64,000 nt of DNA, taken from assembly GCA_025266875.1 (NCBI GenBank), contig JALLLT010000023.1, forward strand, positions 613,528 through 677,527, given 5' to 3'. Position 1 is the first letter of the stretch; each line of letters starts with the position of its first letter. The translations under genes were made by a program, and so were the position numbers. Below are positions 22,126-33,860 of this stretch, in pieces. This stretch comes from Fennellomyces sp. T-0311. Lineage: Eukaryota; Mucoromycota; Mucoromycetes; Mucorales; Lichtheimiaceae. The notes beneath the pieces were generated by a model. That model saw only the letters and a program-made list of their open reading frames with translations, did not search any database and had not been told where the DNA came from.

Positions 22126-24889
22126 ATGAGCGATAGGGGTGAAAGAGAGCCCCTACTTTCGCATCAAGATGGTCAACGTGATGAGGTCTCTGGACGTCGT
22201 TCCTCCGTTGGCAGCGAGTCGCAGCGACAAGAAAGAGACCGCATTCATCGCGATGCCCGGTTCCAGATTGGACGATTCACATGGCTAGAAAAGATCCTGT
22301 TCACGTTAAGCGTTGCATTGCTCATCTTGCTCTGCGTATTTGTGGGTCTGTATGCGCGTCGCACCTATGGCGACAGTGACAATCCTGCACCTGCGCCAAG
22401 TCCGACCGACGTGCCAGACCAACCTGACCATGGCAAAAATGACACTAAACGAGTAAGACTATTTTGAGCCACATAACCTGCCGTGTGTTGATCCCTTTCT
22501 CTGCAGCCAGTGTGTGTTTCCGCAGAATGCGTATTGACAGCTGCCGAAATCTTAAAGGTAAGCCAATCATCTTTGTGATGTGTCTACGGCTAATACAAAG
22601 AACTATCCAGGACATCGATACTACGGTGGATCCATGCGACGACTTTTTCGCTTACACGTGTAAATCATTATACTTTTCCCCTGAACAAAGATGAAGCTCA
22701 TCAGGTTGACTAGGTAACAACTGGATCAAGACACACGATATGCCGGAAGGCAAGTCCAGAACGGGATCATTTGACTTGTTGGCAACCCGAAACAAAGAGG
22801 TGTTGCACAACATTCTTACCCACGACTTTGACTCGTACCATCAGCAAGTTACGAGTGAAGACCTCCCCGACCCCGACAAGGTCCTGGATCGACAAAACTT
22901 TAACAAGGTCAAATCGCTGTATGACTCTTGTATGAATGAGACCGTCATTGACTCCCGTGGCGCAGAGCCCTTGCTACCACTGTTGAAGGACATTCAAGAA
23001 CTGTATCCGGGCGAAGGTTTTGCCGCCACTGAAAAAGGCGTATACGAGACTGAAGTTGATATACCGGTTGACCAACAGCAGCTGACGCGCACCCTTGCAT
23101 ACCTTTCCAAAAATGGTGTGGATCCTCTTTTCAGTCTTTTCGTTGATGCGGATCCCAAAGAGCCTGAGAAAACATCACTGCAAATCTATCAATCGGGTCT
23201 GACGCTGCCATCCAAGGAGTACTACAAGCAAGCAGACATGACCGACACCTTGTACGAGGTCGTTGCAGATACAATGGATCTCGTACTCTCCAATATGCCT
23301 GGACTCGGATGGAACAAATACAGTGCCAAGACCACTGCACGCTTTGTTGTCGACTTTGAAAAGAAGCTGGCCAACATCAGCGACCTGCCCGAAGATCTGA
23401 TGGATCCTTCCAAAACATACAATCCCAAGACGCTTTCGCAGCTTTCGAATTTGTCACCCAAGGTGGACTGGGGACTGCTTGTTTCCCATTTGTTACCTCC
23501 AACAGCACCACATCAGGACGTAATTATTGTGTCTTCTCTTGAATACCTTGAAGACCTTTCATCCCAGATCCTTGACGCCTCGACACAGCGTACCATCCAA
23601 GCTTATCTTTTGTGGCAAGCCATCAACGAATATGCACCTGCACTGAGCGAGGAAGTACGAAAGCCATTGCAAAGGTTAGCAGCAAAACTGCGCGGCACCA
23701 ACGCCAAGGTGACAAAGCCACGATGGGAAACTTGTCTGGATCAAGTGGATGTTGCGCTCGGCTTTATGGCTGGTCGCTACTATGTCATGGAGACATTCAA
23801 CAAGAACACAAAGGCTCGCGCAGACGAGTTTGTAAAGTCGATCAAGGACAGCTTTGTGAATCGGTTGCCAGAGTTGAGCTGGATCGACAATGTAACGCGT
23901 GAACGTGCAATTGAAAAGGTGGATGCATTGGTGCGCAAGGTCGGCTATCCAACAAAGACGCCCAACGTCATGTCCCCCGTTTCTCTGTCCGACTATTATT
24001 CTGAGCTAGTGATGGACAGTGACAACTACTTTGAGAACTATCTGCGCAGTCGCCAATGGTTGGTCATGAGGGATTGGCGGCAGGCCGGAAAGCCTTCCGA
24101 CAAGTCTCAGTGGCTGATGGTAAGTTCTAGGTCAATATTCTGAGGAACATACTACTAATCAGCGAATCTAGAATCCCCAAGAGGTAAACGCGTACTACAA
24201 CCCACCATACAATGAGATTGTATTCCCTGCCGGCATCATGCAGGGACCGTTCTTCAGCGGCGAATACCCAGACTACCTGAACTACGGAGGTATTGGTGCC
24301 GTCGTGGGTCATGAACTGAGTCATGGATTCGACAATAACGGTAGACATTTCGATGGAAAGGGCCGATTGACTGAATGGTGGACAAAAGAGACTTTGGAAG
24401 CGTTCGAAGAAAAGACAAAGTGCTTTGTGAATCAGTATGGAAACTTTACGATGGAGGACCCTGATGGAAATAAGATCCACGTGAATGGTCAGCTGACTCT
24501 GGGTGAAAATGTGGCGGACAATGGCGGTATTCGGCAATCATATATCGCTTGGAAGAAGCGTTACGAACAGGATAAAAGCGGCAAGAGTAACATGATGTTG
24601 CCTGGATTGGATAACATCACTCCTGAGCAACTCTTCTTTATCAACTATGGCCGTATTTGGTGTGGCAAGGCAACGAAGGCACAGGATAAGCAAAGTGTAT
24701 GTATCACTGCCTTATAATCCATACGGTTAGATCTGACTTTCTTTTTCGTACTAGATCTTGACTGACGAACACTCTCCTCCCAAGTGGCGAGTGATGGGTG
24801 CTTTGCAAAACTCGAAATACTTTTCAGAGGTGTTCAAGTGTCCATCTGGCAGTCCAATGAACCCCGAGAAGAAGTGTGAGATTTGGTAG
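22126..24889 (+). CDS. M13 family zinc metallopeptidase (neprilysin/ECE-like), type II membrane protein
   Basis: Six exons (22126-22452, 22507-22557, 22611-22659, 22714-24119, 24172-24696, 24755-24889) close to 830 residues. The cytosolic N-terminus contains an acidic dileucine motif (EREPLL, residues 6-11) and basic Ser-rich sequence. One membrane span follows (about 57-76), then a Pro-rich stalk, so the catalytic part faces the lumen or exterior. M13 signatures are the N-terminal [12 protein letters not shown], the substrate-binding NAYYNP (617-622), the zinc motif HELSH (658-662), the third ligand and catalytic Asp in ENVADNGG (E723, D727), and the C-terminal CEIW. All catalytic residues are present. 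The dileucine signal suggests an endosome/vacuole route, which is inference. An in-frame TTG two codons upstream is not needed; ATG at 22126 is the start. Confidence 0.93.
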
Positions 24890-25283
24890 AAATGTTTGAT
24901 TTTTCAATATTGAATTAGCAAATTTGTGTTTCGGCTACTTTCGGCCACTTTTCATCGTGTAACCTTCCGTATTTGCGACGTAGCCAAGATAAACAAAAGC
25001 TGAGTAGCGAAAATAAGTGTGGCGAAGTAAGCAATATGATGATGCATCTTGGCAAAAAATGTGTTTGTTCTCTAAGACCAGTTCGGTCAATTTTTCTATA
25101 CATGGTATTTTTGGCGCTGACAGCATGATCAACAAGGAACATAATATAAAAAGGAAGACGTTCAGAAAATGATGATCTGAATATTATCAGCACCTTTAAA
25201 ATGGTATATCTTAGCAAGTCTCTGATCTATATCCAGAACACTTAAGTTTTATACAATATTAGACAGATCAAAGTGCAACACGT
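24890..25283. other. Intergenic between M13 peptidase and membrane protein genes
   Basis: Probably holds the 3' end of the peptidase gene and the promoter of the following gene (TATA-like AATATAAAAAGG near 25141-25152). The minus-strand open frames here show no domain. Confidence 0.5.
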
Positions 25284-26135
25284 ATGCTGGACGAAAATGC
25301 CACTGAATCCGTCCCTCTTACTGAGTCCAACGACTATCATCTTGAAGATGACAAGGAAAATATGGCCACCATGCATCATAACAAGTTTCGAATGTACCGA
25401 AACCTTGCTGCGATTATCTTTATCGATATCGGCTTGCCAATCGCAGTCTATTACATTTGCCGTACATTCACCACCCAGTTAATCGCGTTGATTGTTTCTG
25501 GTATACCTCCGCTCCTCCGTATCATTTACATTTTGTTCAAGTACAGGCGCTTTGACTTTTTGAACGGCATCTTTGTACTCGCCTTTGGTTTATCAGCTGC
25601 TCTGTCCGTCATCAACGGTGATGTGCGTGCGGCTCTGCTGCGCGATGCTATTGTCACTGGTGTCGTTGGCCTGAGCTTTCTTGCTACTTTGATCCCCATA
25701 CGAATACAAAGTTTCACTTTGTATCCCATGACCCATTCCGTTGGTCGACGCTTTTTGGAAGCTCTGCCACCACAGATATGGACGGATGCTGATAGTGTAA
25801 AGCACGAAATGGCCAAGGGCGATTGGATGTGGAAATATATACGTGTTTACCGTGTCCAGGCCTACGTCTTTACTGCGCTCTGGGGTTTCTTCTTACTGGT
25901 TGATTTTGGTATACGAGTCGCTCTGATTTATACCGGTGTTTCTGCAGATAATGTAGTCTTGTCCGGGACTATTATGATTGTCTTGATCTCGGCATTGCTG
26001 GGTACAGCCAGTGCAATTGTGTCGATTCGTCTGCGAAGACGAACCATTGCGGAATCCGAAGAATGGTTAAAAATACATGATTATCCTCAAGATGCCAAGG
26101 CTTCCGACTATGGCGAAGAGAATTCAACTTTGTAA
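25284..26135 (+). CDS. Multi-pass membrane protein, resembles VC0807-type family
   Basis: Uninterrupted frame of 283 residues. The first ~35 residues are acidic and polar (cytosolic). Hydrophobic segments follow at about 43-60, 67-85, 95-108, 121-140, 200-222 and 227-247, separated by short basic loops (KYRRFDF, RIRLRRRT). The segment GIPPLLRIIYILFKYRRFDFLNGIFVLAFGLSAALS looks like the repeated helical hairpin of VC0807-family/intracellular-septation-A-like membrane proteins, which are widespread in fungi as uncharacterised proteins. Start: first ATG after the TATA-like element. No intron seen. The family label is tentative; a six-helix membrane protein is well supported. Confidence 0.75.
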   Translation: MLDENATESVPLTESNDYHLEDDKENMATMHHNKFRMYRNLAAIIFIDIGLPIAVYYICRTFTTQLIALIVSGIPPLLRIIYILFKYRRFDFLNGIFVLAFGLSAALSVINGDVRAALLRDAIVTGVVGLSFLATLIPIRIQSFTLYPMTHSVGRRFLEALPPQIWTDADSVKHEMAKGDWMWKYIRVYRVQAYVFTALWGFFLLVDFGIRVALIYTGVSADNVVLSGTIMIVLISALLGTASAIVSIRLRRRTIAESEEWLKIHDYPQDAKASDYGEENSTL

Positions 26136-28662
26136 CAACCTTGCAAAGGAATGTCCGTGTACTATTGTAACATAACTATGTCTGTTCCGCCTTTCTAATA
26201 GAAATGCGTCTCCATTTTTCTTGTTGCGACTATATTACTTTGATAGCGCTTTTGGTCAAAAATAACGCAACAGTAACTCTGTAACTCTTTGGATGTGTAG
26301 ATGAGTTTTCTATTTCTCTTCTGTCAATGATCACCATAGAATTAGCCATTAAAATTACACATTATAAACTCATTAGCACCCACAGCAATGCTATTACTTC
26401 TCATATAACTTGGTATATCATTCAGGTACAGATATCGGCGCATACCTTCCATCAAAGAAAACGAACCCGAAATACACGTATTCTTTTTTGTAGTAGTCAT
26501 ATTTTATTTGACGACTCGGGACCTCAAATAGTGCTTATATTACTTGCATAATGTAGCACATCAAGATATATAGACGCGTTGTGTTGAGAGAAATAATATA
26601 GGTAACCAGGATAGAATTTGTTGATGTGGTATCGCTTAACGAGAAAGGCCGTCGAAATGACGAGACCAAAATAGGATAATATTTTATTGAGGAAACTGCT
26701 CTCTATTTATACTGATGATGAGTTCGGGACGAAGAAGGCGAATGCTTTGTCTAATAAGCCTATGATCCATGTTATTGCCGACTTTCATATGATCTTGCCT
26801 TATAGATGAAGGAGCTGAAGAACATATGGAACCAAGTTAAAGGAGTTGCCTTACGATCGGTAAACCCGAATCAAGGTTGCACATAAGAGCAATGCAATGG
26901 TTGCACATAAGAGCAAATAAGGCAATCGATAACTGTACGGTTGTTGATGTCGTAATGACAGCGGATATAGCATAAGAAGGAAAAGCATGTATCCATGGAT
27001 GATAGTGTATGTCGGGAATACGACAGTTAAGAATCTGAATAATTATCTATCTTTTAGTATGGATGAACTCTCTCTTTAATATCTTTTGCTGGAGATTCTA
27101 ATATCTGTTCCTGAATAAATGATACTTGGCCGAGGACATATCGGGTTGCGTGTTCATCTTACGTTTTACCGCCGATGGTAGATATCGACTCCGTGTACCC
27201 TGTGATAGGTGCTTCTTCTGTAGAACATCATTCAGCTTCCCTAAAACTGGTGTAAGGTAATACCGTTTGGATCTTAGTCATCATTACTCTTCCAGAGTGT
27301 TCATCTGATGGAATGTGCTGGAATGGATGTTTGCCCAATTCTCCATTATGTGCATACATGTGATGATTCACCACAAGAGGTATCATAAACGACTTGTCCA
27401 AAAAGAGAAACGCAAAGAAGCCTGCCAGAATGGTTACTGTCATAGCCATTTCTGGCAGACTTCTTTGGTTTCCCCTTTTTTGGGGTGAACTATCTTGTTG
27501 CGCAGTAATTAGCTGTTGCACAGATTGCTGCAGTGTGTCACAGTTCCTCTTTGTACTCTCTTTTGTTATTATTATTATTGTGATGTAGAAGGATCAATCA
27601 GTAACAATAAAGAGTCGCTGAGACCATAAAATAAATATTTGTTCTGGTTGTCTTTTTGTATGCTAAACTAGTGCCTTATTTATACTGTTGACTATGGCTT
27701 ATCTTTGACTGTCCTTCTAGCATCTTCTAGCTATTGAAGGTACATTTGCCATCTAGTGATCTTTCACTGAGTGTCGCTCTTCACTCCGATTCTTTCACTT
27801 TCATATTTTTATCTGATTCTTCTTTTATCCGAGCTTATGTTTATCCAAATTCACCTTTATGTAAATTATTATGTCGGCCATGACAATTATCATCACATTT
27901 ATTATTGTTGGTGCGGGGTTAAAGCTTATAGTAAAAATCAAGGGTGACTGAAGCATACTGAACCAAACTCTTATAGCGATCTGCACAAGTATTCCCTAGC
28001 GATTAATTACTGCACTAGTTTCCTAATATGACCTTCAAATTGTACAACGTTGTGTGCTTTAAAAAGCAAAACTTGATCAGATGAATAAACAACAAAGCTT
28101 TTCTTCCCAGAGGAGGATAGAAGAAAGCTCTGCCATGAGTGTGCTTTTAATTGTTGTAAATTCTAGTGTATTCATAGTGATTGGTTTTATTAGTGATTTG
28201 TAATTGTTCCAGTGCACTGCTGAGAGGTACTTTCTTTTCTTTTCTAATTGTATCCTCGCACTTCAAGTGTGATTCGATTCCATTCCAATACTGCACTTGC
28301 ATATTGGCTTCTTCCAGATAATTATATAGGTAGATTTTTGCTTTTGCGAAGTATTATATTTTGTTCTTTGCTCACATGGCAGGGCTTCTCTATACAGGTC
28401 CTGCTGCTGTTACTTTACTGGATCTGACACTACATTATCCACATCATATACAGCAATCTGCAGTAGTATTTTACTAGCAGGAGAAAATATATAAATATCC
28501 TCATGGACAAAAGTAATAAACGTCATCTATCTACTTCTCTCTCAAACCTCTTTTCTGTTATTGGCCACGGATCTATCTGCTAAAAAGTGACACGACAAGA
28601 CCAAAAAGTGCGCTATACACTGGAGACACTAAAATACACTTCGTTACAAAGCTGATCCACAA
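26136..28662. other. Gene-poor region with possible LTR remnants
   Basis: No convincing gene. Between about 26580 and 27130 the minus strand has the layout of an LTR: TATAAATAGAGAGCAG followed by CAATAAAAT, as in the LTR pair at 45.6-46.9 kb, but the ends are unclear. Near 28480-28520 the plus strand has AAATATATAAATATCC followed by AATAAACG, another LTR-like promoter/poly(A) pair. A minus-strand frame at 27228-27521 (97 residues, one hydrophobic segment) has no recognisable family. An imperfect inverted repeat lies at 27414-27466. Confidence 0.4.
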
Positions 28663-28737
28663 GGGGGTCGACCGGGATTTGAACCCGGGGCCTCTCCGAC
28701 CCAAACGGAGAATGATCACCACTACACCATCGACCCC
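28663..28737 (-). tRNA. tRNA-Pro (UGG)
   Basis: The minus strand folds into a full cloverleaf. The acceptor stem is GGGGTCG paired with CGACCCC. The D-arm carries the A-box (TGGTGTAGTGG), the anticodon stem is CTCCG/CGGAG with loop TTTGGGT (anticodon TGG, read as UGG), and the T-arm carries the B-box GGTTCAAATCC. No intron and no encoded CCA. It is nuclear-type by its boxes. It sits 240 bp from the left end of the 6.55-kb transposon unit. Confidence 0.95.
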
Positions 28738-28979
28738 AATGATACTGAAACAGCATCAAAGAAGTATATCTAAAGAAGCGCATCTCATTGGAATTTTTTA
28801 TAGTTTTTTTTTATAATTTTAAAAGGTTTTTTTTTTATTTTTTAAATATTTAGTGCTGCATTCGAGCTGTTTCTGCAGCTTTTTATTTAATGGTACTTAT
28901 TGTAAAGCTATTAGAGTAGTAGTGAAAGTATTATTTATATAAGTATATTGTTATATTTATAGTATAATTATAGCTTATA
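28738..28979. other. AT-rich spacer
   Basis: Very AT-rich with long T runs (28796-28850); no gene. It is the left target flank of the TIR unit that follows. Confidence 0.5.
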
Positions 28980-29357
28980 CAGTGGTCGCTTTATATAATG
29001 ATATTTTATATAATGATAATTCGCTATAACGATACAATTCTCGATGTACCAATACGGTAATCACTGCCAAATCCCATTTTATAGAGAGTTTTAGGACTTT
29101 GCAAAATTGAGATTTTACAAACTTCAATTGGAAACTGGTGTAACTTGAGTGGGGTGTCGCTGTGCGATTTTGCAAAACATTTTGAAAAATCAAGGTTCTG
29201 AAAAAGGATGACGGGTTATTTAACCGGTCCAATGAGAATGCCCCTTGTTATCTTGACAAACTACCTGACAGCTCAGCTCTTTTCTTGCACTACAAAAAAA
29301 AAAGATGGTCCAGCCTTTCCTTCATTTGCATCTTTTACTTCTTTATCCCCGCGGAAA

Positions 29358-30481
29358 ATGAATCACAACTTCGAAATTATTGACGAAACTGAACAATACG
29401 TTCACATGCAGCGTGCTAAAGACGCCACCGCAGAAGCAGCTGCACGTCAAACGCACAACAGCGAGATCACGTCTGAAGTATGTCAAATTTATGCAAAGTA
29501 AACGCAACTTGTTATTCACAAATTATTTTGTATTATACGTATAGGCTACTGCCCATATACAAGAATTTGTGCCTGTTGAAGACGATACCGGATTTGACGA
29601 AGAGAGTGTGACCCCGGTTGCCCAAGCATATGCGAAAGTAACTAAGGGCAAGAAGCAGAACAAGAAGAAGGCGACCAAAAATGATGAGGCCAAGACGAAT
29701 ATAACTGCGTCCGAAGCACTCGACGATTTGATCTTAAACCATGTGCTTGACGTCCAGCCTTTTGTACAAAAGTACAGGGACGTAGGACCAGCATGGCTTG
29801 AAGTGGCCGAAAGAGTCAACAAGGATGCAGTGAAGTACATAAAAAATGGACTCATCACTGAGAAGGAAATTACCGATGTATATTGCAAACGCCGGTTCAA
29901 TGCTTTGAAGAATAACAACACGCCTCATCTCAAACGCTTGGCTAGGTCCTCTGGACTTGGCAGTATTCAGCCTTCGCCTTTCGAAGAGAAGGTTATAAGT
30001 CTCATTCAAATGGTATGTATAGCATCGATAACGAGTACATCTACGATATTTTACAAGCAAGAAGAAATAATACAATTGCATAGGTGAACGATCAGAAGGC
30101 GAAGGTGGATTATGAGAAGGCAGTAAAGGAGAAAAAACAGGAGCGCAAACATCAGGCAGAGAAGGAGATGATAGCCGCCTCACTTATTCGTCGTCGGCAA
30201 GACTATGAAGAGGGTAGCAGCAGCAGCAATGCTAACTCTTCTGCTCTTAAAAAAAGAAGGGCAGTCCAAGAAATATGGCTGATGGTGCCCTTGCAGAAGA
30301 AATCAAGGAGCTTGCCGAACTGCGCAAAACACACCGCCAACACGTTGAGAACGCAAAGGCAATGCAAGACAAGGTTGACAGCCTGGAAGCTGCAGTTGCA
30401 CGCCTAAACAGCATTGTGGAAAGGCAAGATGAGGCAATCCAATACCTTTTCAACGCCTTGTACCCTCCACAGCAACAATAG
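29358..30481 (+). CDS. SANT/Myb-like DNA-binding protein of the Harbinger-type unit (possible frameshift)
   Basis: Three exons: 29358-29477, 29545-30012 and 30084-30481, with normal donors (GTATGTC, GTATGTA). The middle part (LDVQPFVQKYRDVGPAWLEV ... CKRRFNALKNNN, about residues 105-170) resembles the Trp-containing SANT/Myb-like domain of PIF/Harbinger accessory proteins, which help the transposase enter the nucleus and bind the ends. The C-terminal part is a charged coiled coil (EELAELRK...VDSLEAAVARLN). To reach it, the reading frame must shift by -1 at an A7 run (30249-30255, context TTAAAAAAAG). Without the shift the protein ends at 30407 with an unrelated tail. This is either a single-base loss or a -1 slippage site; the sequence alone does not decide. 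The domain call is moderate. Confidence 0.6.
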
Positions 30482-31035
30482 TATATGTAAAAATAAAATC
30501 ATAAATATGTAGGGCATATAAAGCGGACTTCCTGTGCGTCCTGGACGCGAGTCCTCAGCCACGAGCGGACCTGAATCCCGTATGCATCTTTCCAAATTGG
30601 GCACATAACCCGCGCGGTAGCGCAGAAGCTTTTGACAGATCGTAATCGCTGAAGCAACTTTCATAATAAAAATTATAGTATCAGTCTAAAAAATTGAATG
30701 ATAGTAAATAAAAATATACAACATTCTATTTAAAAAAGCGCGTCGAACATATGACGGAAAAGAGTGTACAAAAATGATGCAAAGGAAGGCTGGGTGAGGC
30801 GCTGAGCTGCGCCGCAGGCCGCAGTAATTTAATACTTCTTTGAATGAGTGAGGCTGATTTAAGGCGTATCAATGCGAAGAAGGACTTGATGAGCCTGCTG
30901 AGCCTGCGGAGGGATGAGGTCTTCTAGGAGGCTGAGCCTTATGCTGGGAAAGGGGAAGATATATAAGCTAGCTTTCTGTAAGGGCTCGATAATCACAATT
31001 CATCTATTCTGCGTACACGCCTTGTATCATCTACC
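30482..31035. other. Spacer inside the TIR unit
   Basis: No gene. Contains the 3' end of the SANT-like gene and the promoter of the Crypton gene, with ATATATAAGCTAG (30958-30970) as a likely TATA element. If the Crypton is a separate insertion its left boundary should lie here, but I see no clear short duplication. Confidence 0.4.
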
Positions 31036-33496
31036 ATGCCTAAACAACAACACGAATACGTATCTGCTTTATACAACCTCAATCCCTCGCCATCTGAGGA
31101 GCCTGTTGAAGACCAGACTAGCAGCCAACCGGCCCATAGACCTGGTCCTCGTAATGTCGCTGAAATGAACCTGGCCATGCAACAATCAAGACAGCGTACG
31201 CAAGCCACGACGCAGGCGCTTCGTCCCAATTCCACCAAGCTTGCATACTATCCAAAAATGAGTGAGTTTTGTTCATGGTGCGACACAAAGCCCTTCCAAG
31301 TCACTACTCGTTATCAAGTCAACGGCGACAAACTGCACCTATTTCTGGAAGAATATGTAAGTACAGAAGCAGATGTATATGAACTTTTCGCTCATATATT
31401 ATATACTCTTCTACGTATACAGGTCCTTACGAGGCTCCGTCGATCTACGCACGAAAAGCAATCGGAAGGTGTTACCAACGAAGACCCAAGTGGTGAAGCG
31501 GATACTGACGACCCAGAACTGGCCGCTGACCGAGAGAACGTACTCGGCTTTAGCTCCATCGAACAGTACGTTAGTGCGATCACCAAGCTCTTTCACGACC
31601 AATGTAGCAACAACACGAACACTGTGACCAACCATCCGCGAATTCCAGACGTCAAGTCACTGCTTAAAAACTCCAAGAAAAAGCAAGCCAAGAGACGCAA
31701 AACAAACTATGAAGACCGTGCTGCCGGGTCCATTTTGGATGGGTACTCAACAATGGAAGAATTGACTAGAGTCATCGATTACTTTCTGGTGAAGGACAAG
31801 CCCGAGCACTATCGCAATGCAGTCATGATGCTTGTGTCGCACTTTGCGCTCATGCGTGGCGACAATGTTCGAGAGCTCGAGTTTGCCGACATCCACACGA
31901 TTCCCCTCCAAGGAGAAGGACCTACGCCTGATATCCAATGCCCTTGTTTGGTTCTGCTTTTGTTTCATGGAAAGACAAATCAGTTTGGTAAAGTCGAGCA
32001 CGGATCAGCCATTCGATGTGCACAGGTTGAAACTTGTCTTTGGATGGCACTCGGTCTTTACTTTTTCTACCGCTGGCACGTTCGCAAGGAAGACTTTCCC
32101 AAAATGATGGAGCGTGAAGACTGGTTCGATATCAAGCTGTGCAGTAGCGAGAGCCGTGATTCTGTCGACCTCACCCAAAGTATGACGCCAGCTGCTCATT
32201 CCAGAGCTTTCAAGAAGGCGTTCAACGAGTGCAATATCAGATCAACATCTATTACGCACGCAGGTAGAAAGTCGGGTGCAAAAATGGCTGATCTGGGCGA
32301 GGCCGGTGATTCTGCGATTCGACGAGCTGGGCGGTGGACAAACGATGCGATGGAAGGATCATATCTGACAAACCTACCACGGCGTCTGTTGCGAGCTATG
32401 GCAAAGTTTGATCCCAACGGAAAGACTTTCTGGTTGCCCCGTGATACCGTCCAACCCCCCGAGTCATTGCAGCAAAAAGTTTTCCCTTGGATTGAGGAGC
32501 GACAAGAGAGAATTAACCAAGGCCAAGGTGATGGGAGTGTTGCCGCCGATGGGTTCCTGAAGATGTTACGTGCTTTACGTATAACATTCTTGCAGGATTC
32601 CGTGCCGATGAGGAAACGCCACCCGCACTTATCTATTTGGAAAGCAGACATCTTCAGAGATCCAAGTTACCTGGATTTTGCAGCGTAAGTATAATACCAG
32701 TTGTAGAAGATATACATACTTACTAAGTATCTTTTGAACTTCCAGTAACCTCGAAAGATCCATTGACGATTCCCCACCACCAGAGGATCTCACCCTGTCT
32801 AGAGCAATGCCGCACTTGCATACGTACCTTCAACAGATGTACGCGGATATATCTCAACGACTGAATCGCATTACGGAGTCGCTCGAAGAGCATACGCAAG
32901 TGTTCAACCAGTTCATGGGTGACCTTGCAAATGGACGTCTCACGATCTCGGTGCAATGGACACCATCCACTTCTACTCCTGCCACTACTTCGGCCTCCTT
33001 TCCTCCTGCCACAACGCCACTTACTTCCACTACTGCCTCTGCTTCGACGTCCTTTCCTCCTGCTTCCACGGCACCGTTCACTTCCACTGCTGCTGCTGCT
33101 TCGTCCTTTGTCGACACCTCTTCCACCCCCCAGCCACCATTCTACAGAATAAGCGACGGCGTGAAGACTGTACAGGATCTTTGGCGTGAATATCACGACG
33201 GTTTGTCCGGTCATCCTGCTATCAAGGACCTGGAACTTCAGTGGGGTACTGCGTGGCGAAAGGATCAAATGAAGAAGTTCAGCCGGAGAAAGCGCGTTGT
33301 CGACGGGATCAAAGCATTCATCGAGCACCACGGCTTGCAGCAACAGGAACCAGCTAATGTGTTGGATATGGTTGAGTACTGGCGCACGCACCCAAAGGCT
33401 GAGTGGTGCCACCGTGGGCTGATTAAGGAGAAATCCTTGAACTGGATGGGTGACAATAAAGAGACATGGCAAAATGTAGAGATGCCTCCTCTTTAA
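31036..33496 (+). CDS. Crypton-type tyrosine recombinase with C-terminal GCR1_C domain
   Basis: Three exons (31036-31356, 31423-32684, 32746-33496) give 777 residues without any break. Site-specific recombinase thought to move Crypton transposons as circular DNA. Catalytic residues of the tyrosine recombinase fold are visible: first Arg in FALMRGDNVREL, a Lys in HGKTNQFGK, HxxR in THAGRKSG, Trp in RRAGRW and the nucleophile Tyr in MEGSYLTNLP. After a coiled-coil/Ser-Thr-Pro linker (with TTSTTASAST-like repeats) comes a GCR1_C DNA-binding domain (TVQDLWREYHDGLSGHPAIK ... KRVVDGIKAFIEHHG, about residues 670-750). This two-domain layout is the fungal Crypton hallmark. The first intron is 66 nt and in frame, so an unspliced product would be 22 residues longer. 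It looks intact and may be active. Confidence 0.88.
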
Positions 33497-33860
33497 AAAT
33501 ATTTTTCGCATCGTTCTCGTTCATATAATAATAAAAAAAGCACTTTTTGGCATATACTACAAACACAATATGAAGTTCACTCAATACATTCAATGAATGA
33601 CAGGATAAATTAGATGGATCCTTCCTTACGATGGCCATCCCAAGATGGATCGATCAAGCTCTTCCTCAAATGCATAAAAAATATAAGCGTGTCTAGCCAG
33701 TAAAATTGCACAGGACTTGGGGACAAAATATGCACATATTAACCCTGGCTCAGGGTTTTACGCAGCCATAATGACCCAATTTTTTCAAGACCCGCTGGAC
33801 TTGGCGGGACTTGCCAGGACTTGTGGGATTGATAAGTTGAAATAACTATTCGTATTAGAA

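Noticed and set aside
26580..27130. Minus-strand solo LTR
   Set aside because: TATA and poly(A) signals look right, but I found no matching TG/CA borders or target duplication.
30200..30260. A 43-nt intron (GTAGCAGC to AAAAAAAG) that would explain the break in the SANT-like gene
   Set aside because: It has a good GCTAAC branch site, but splicing it puts the next exon in the wrong phase and gives a stop.
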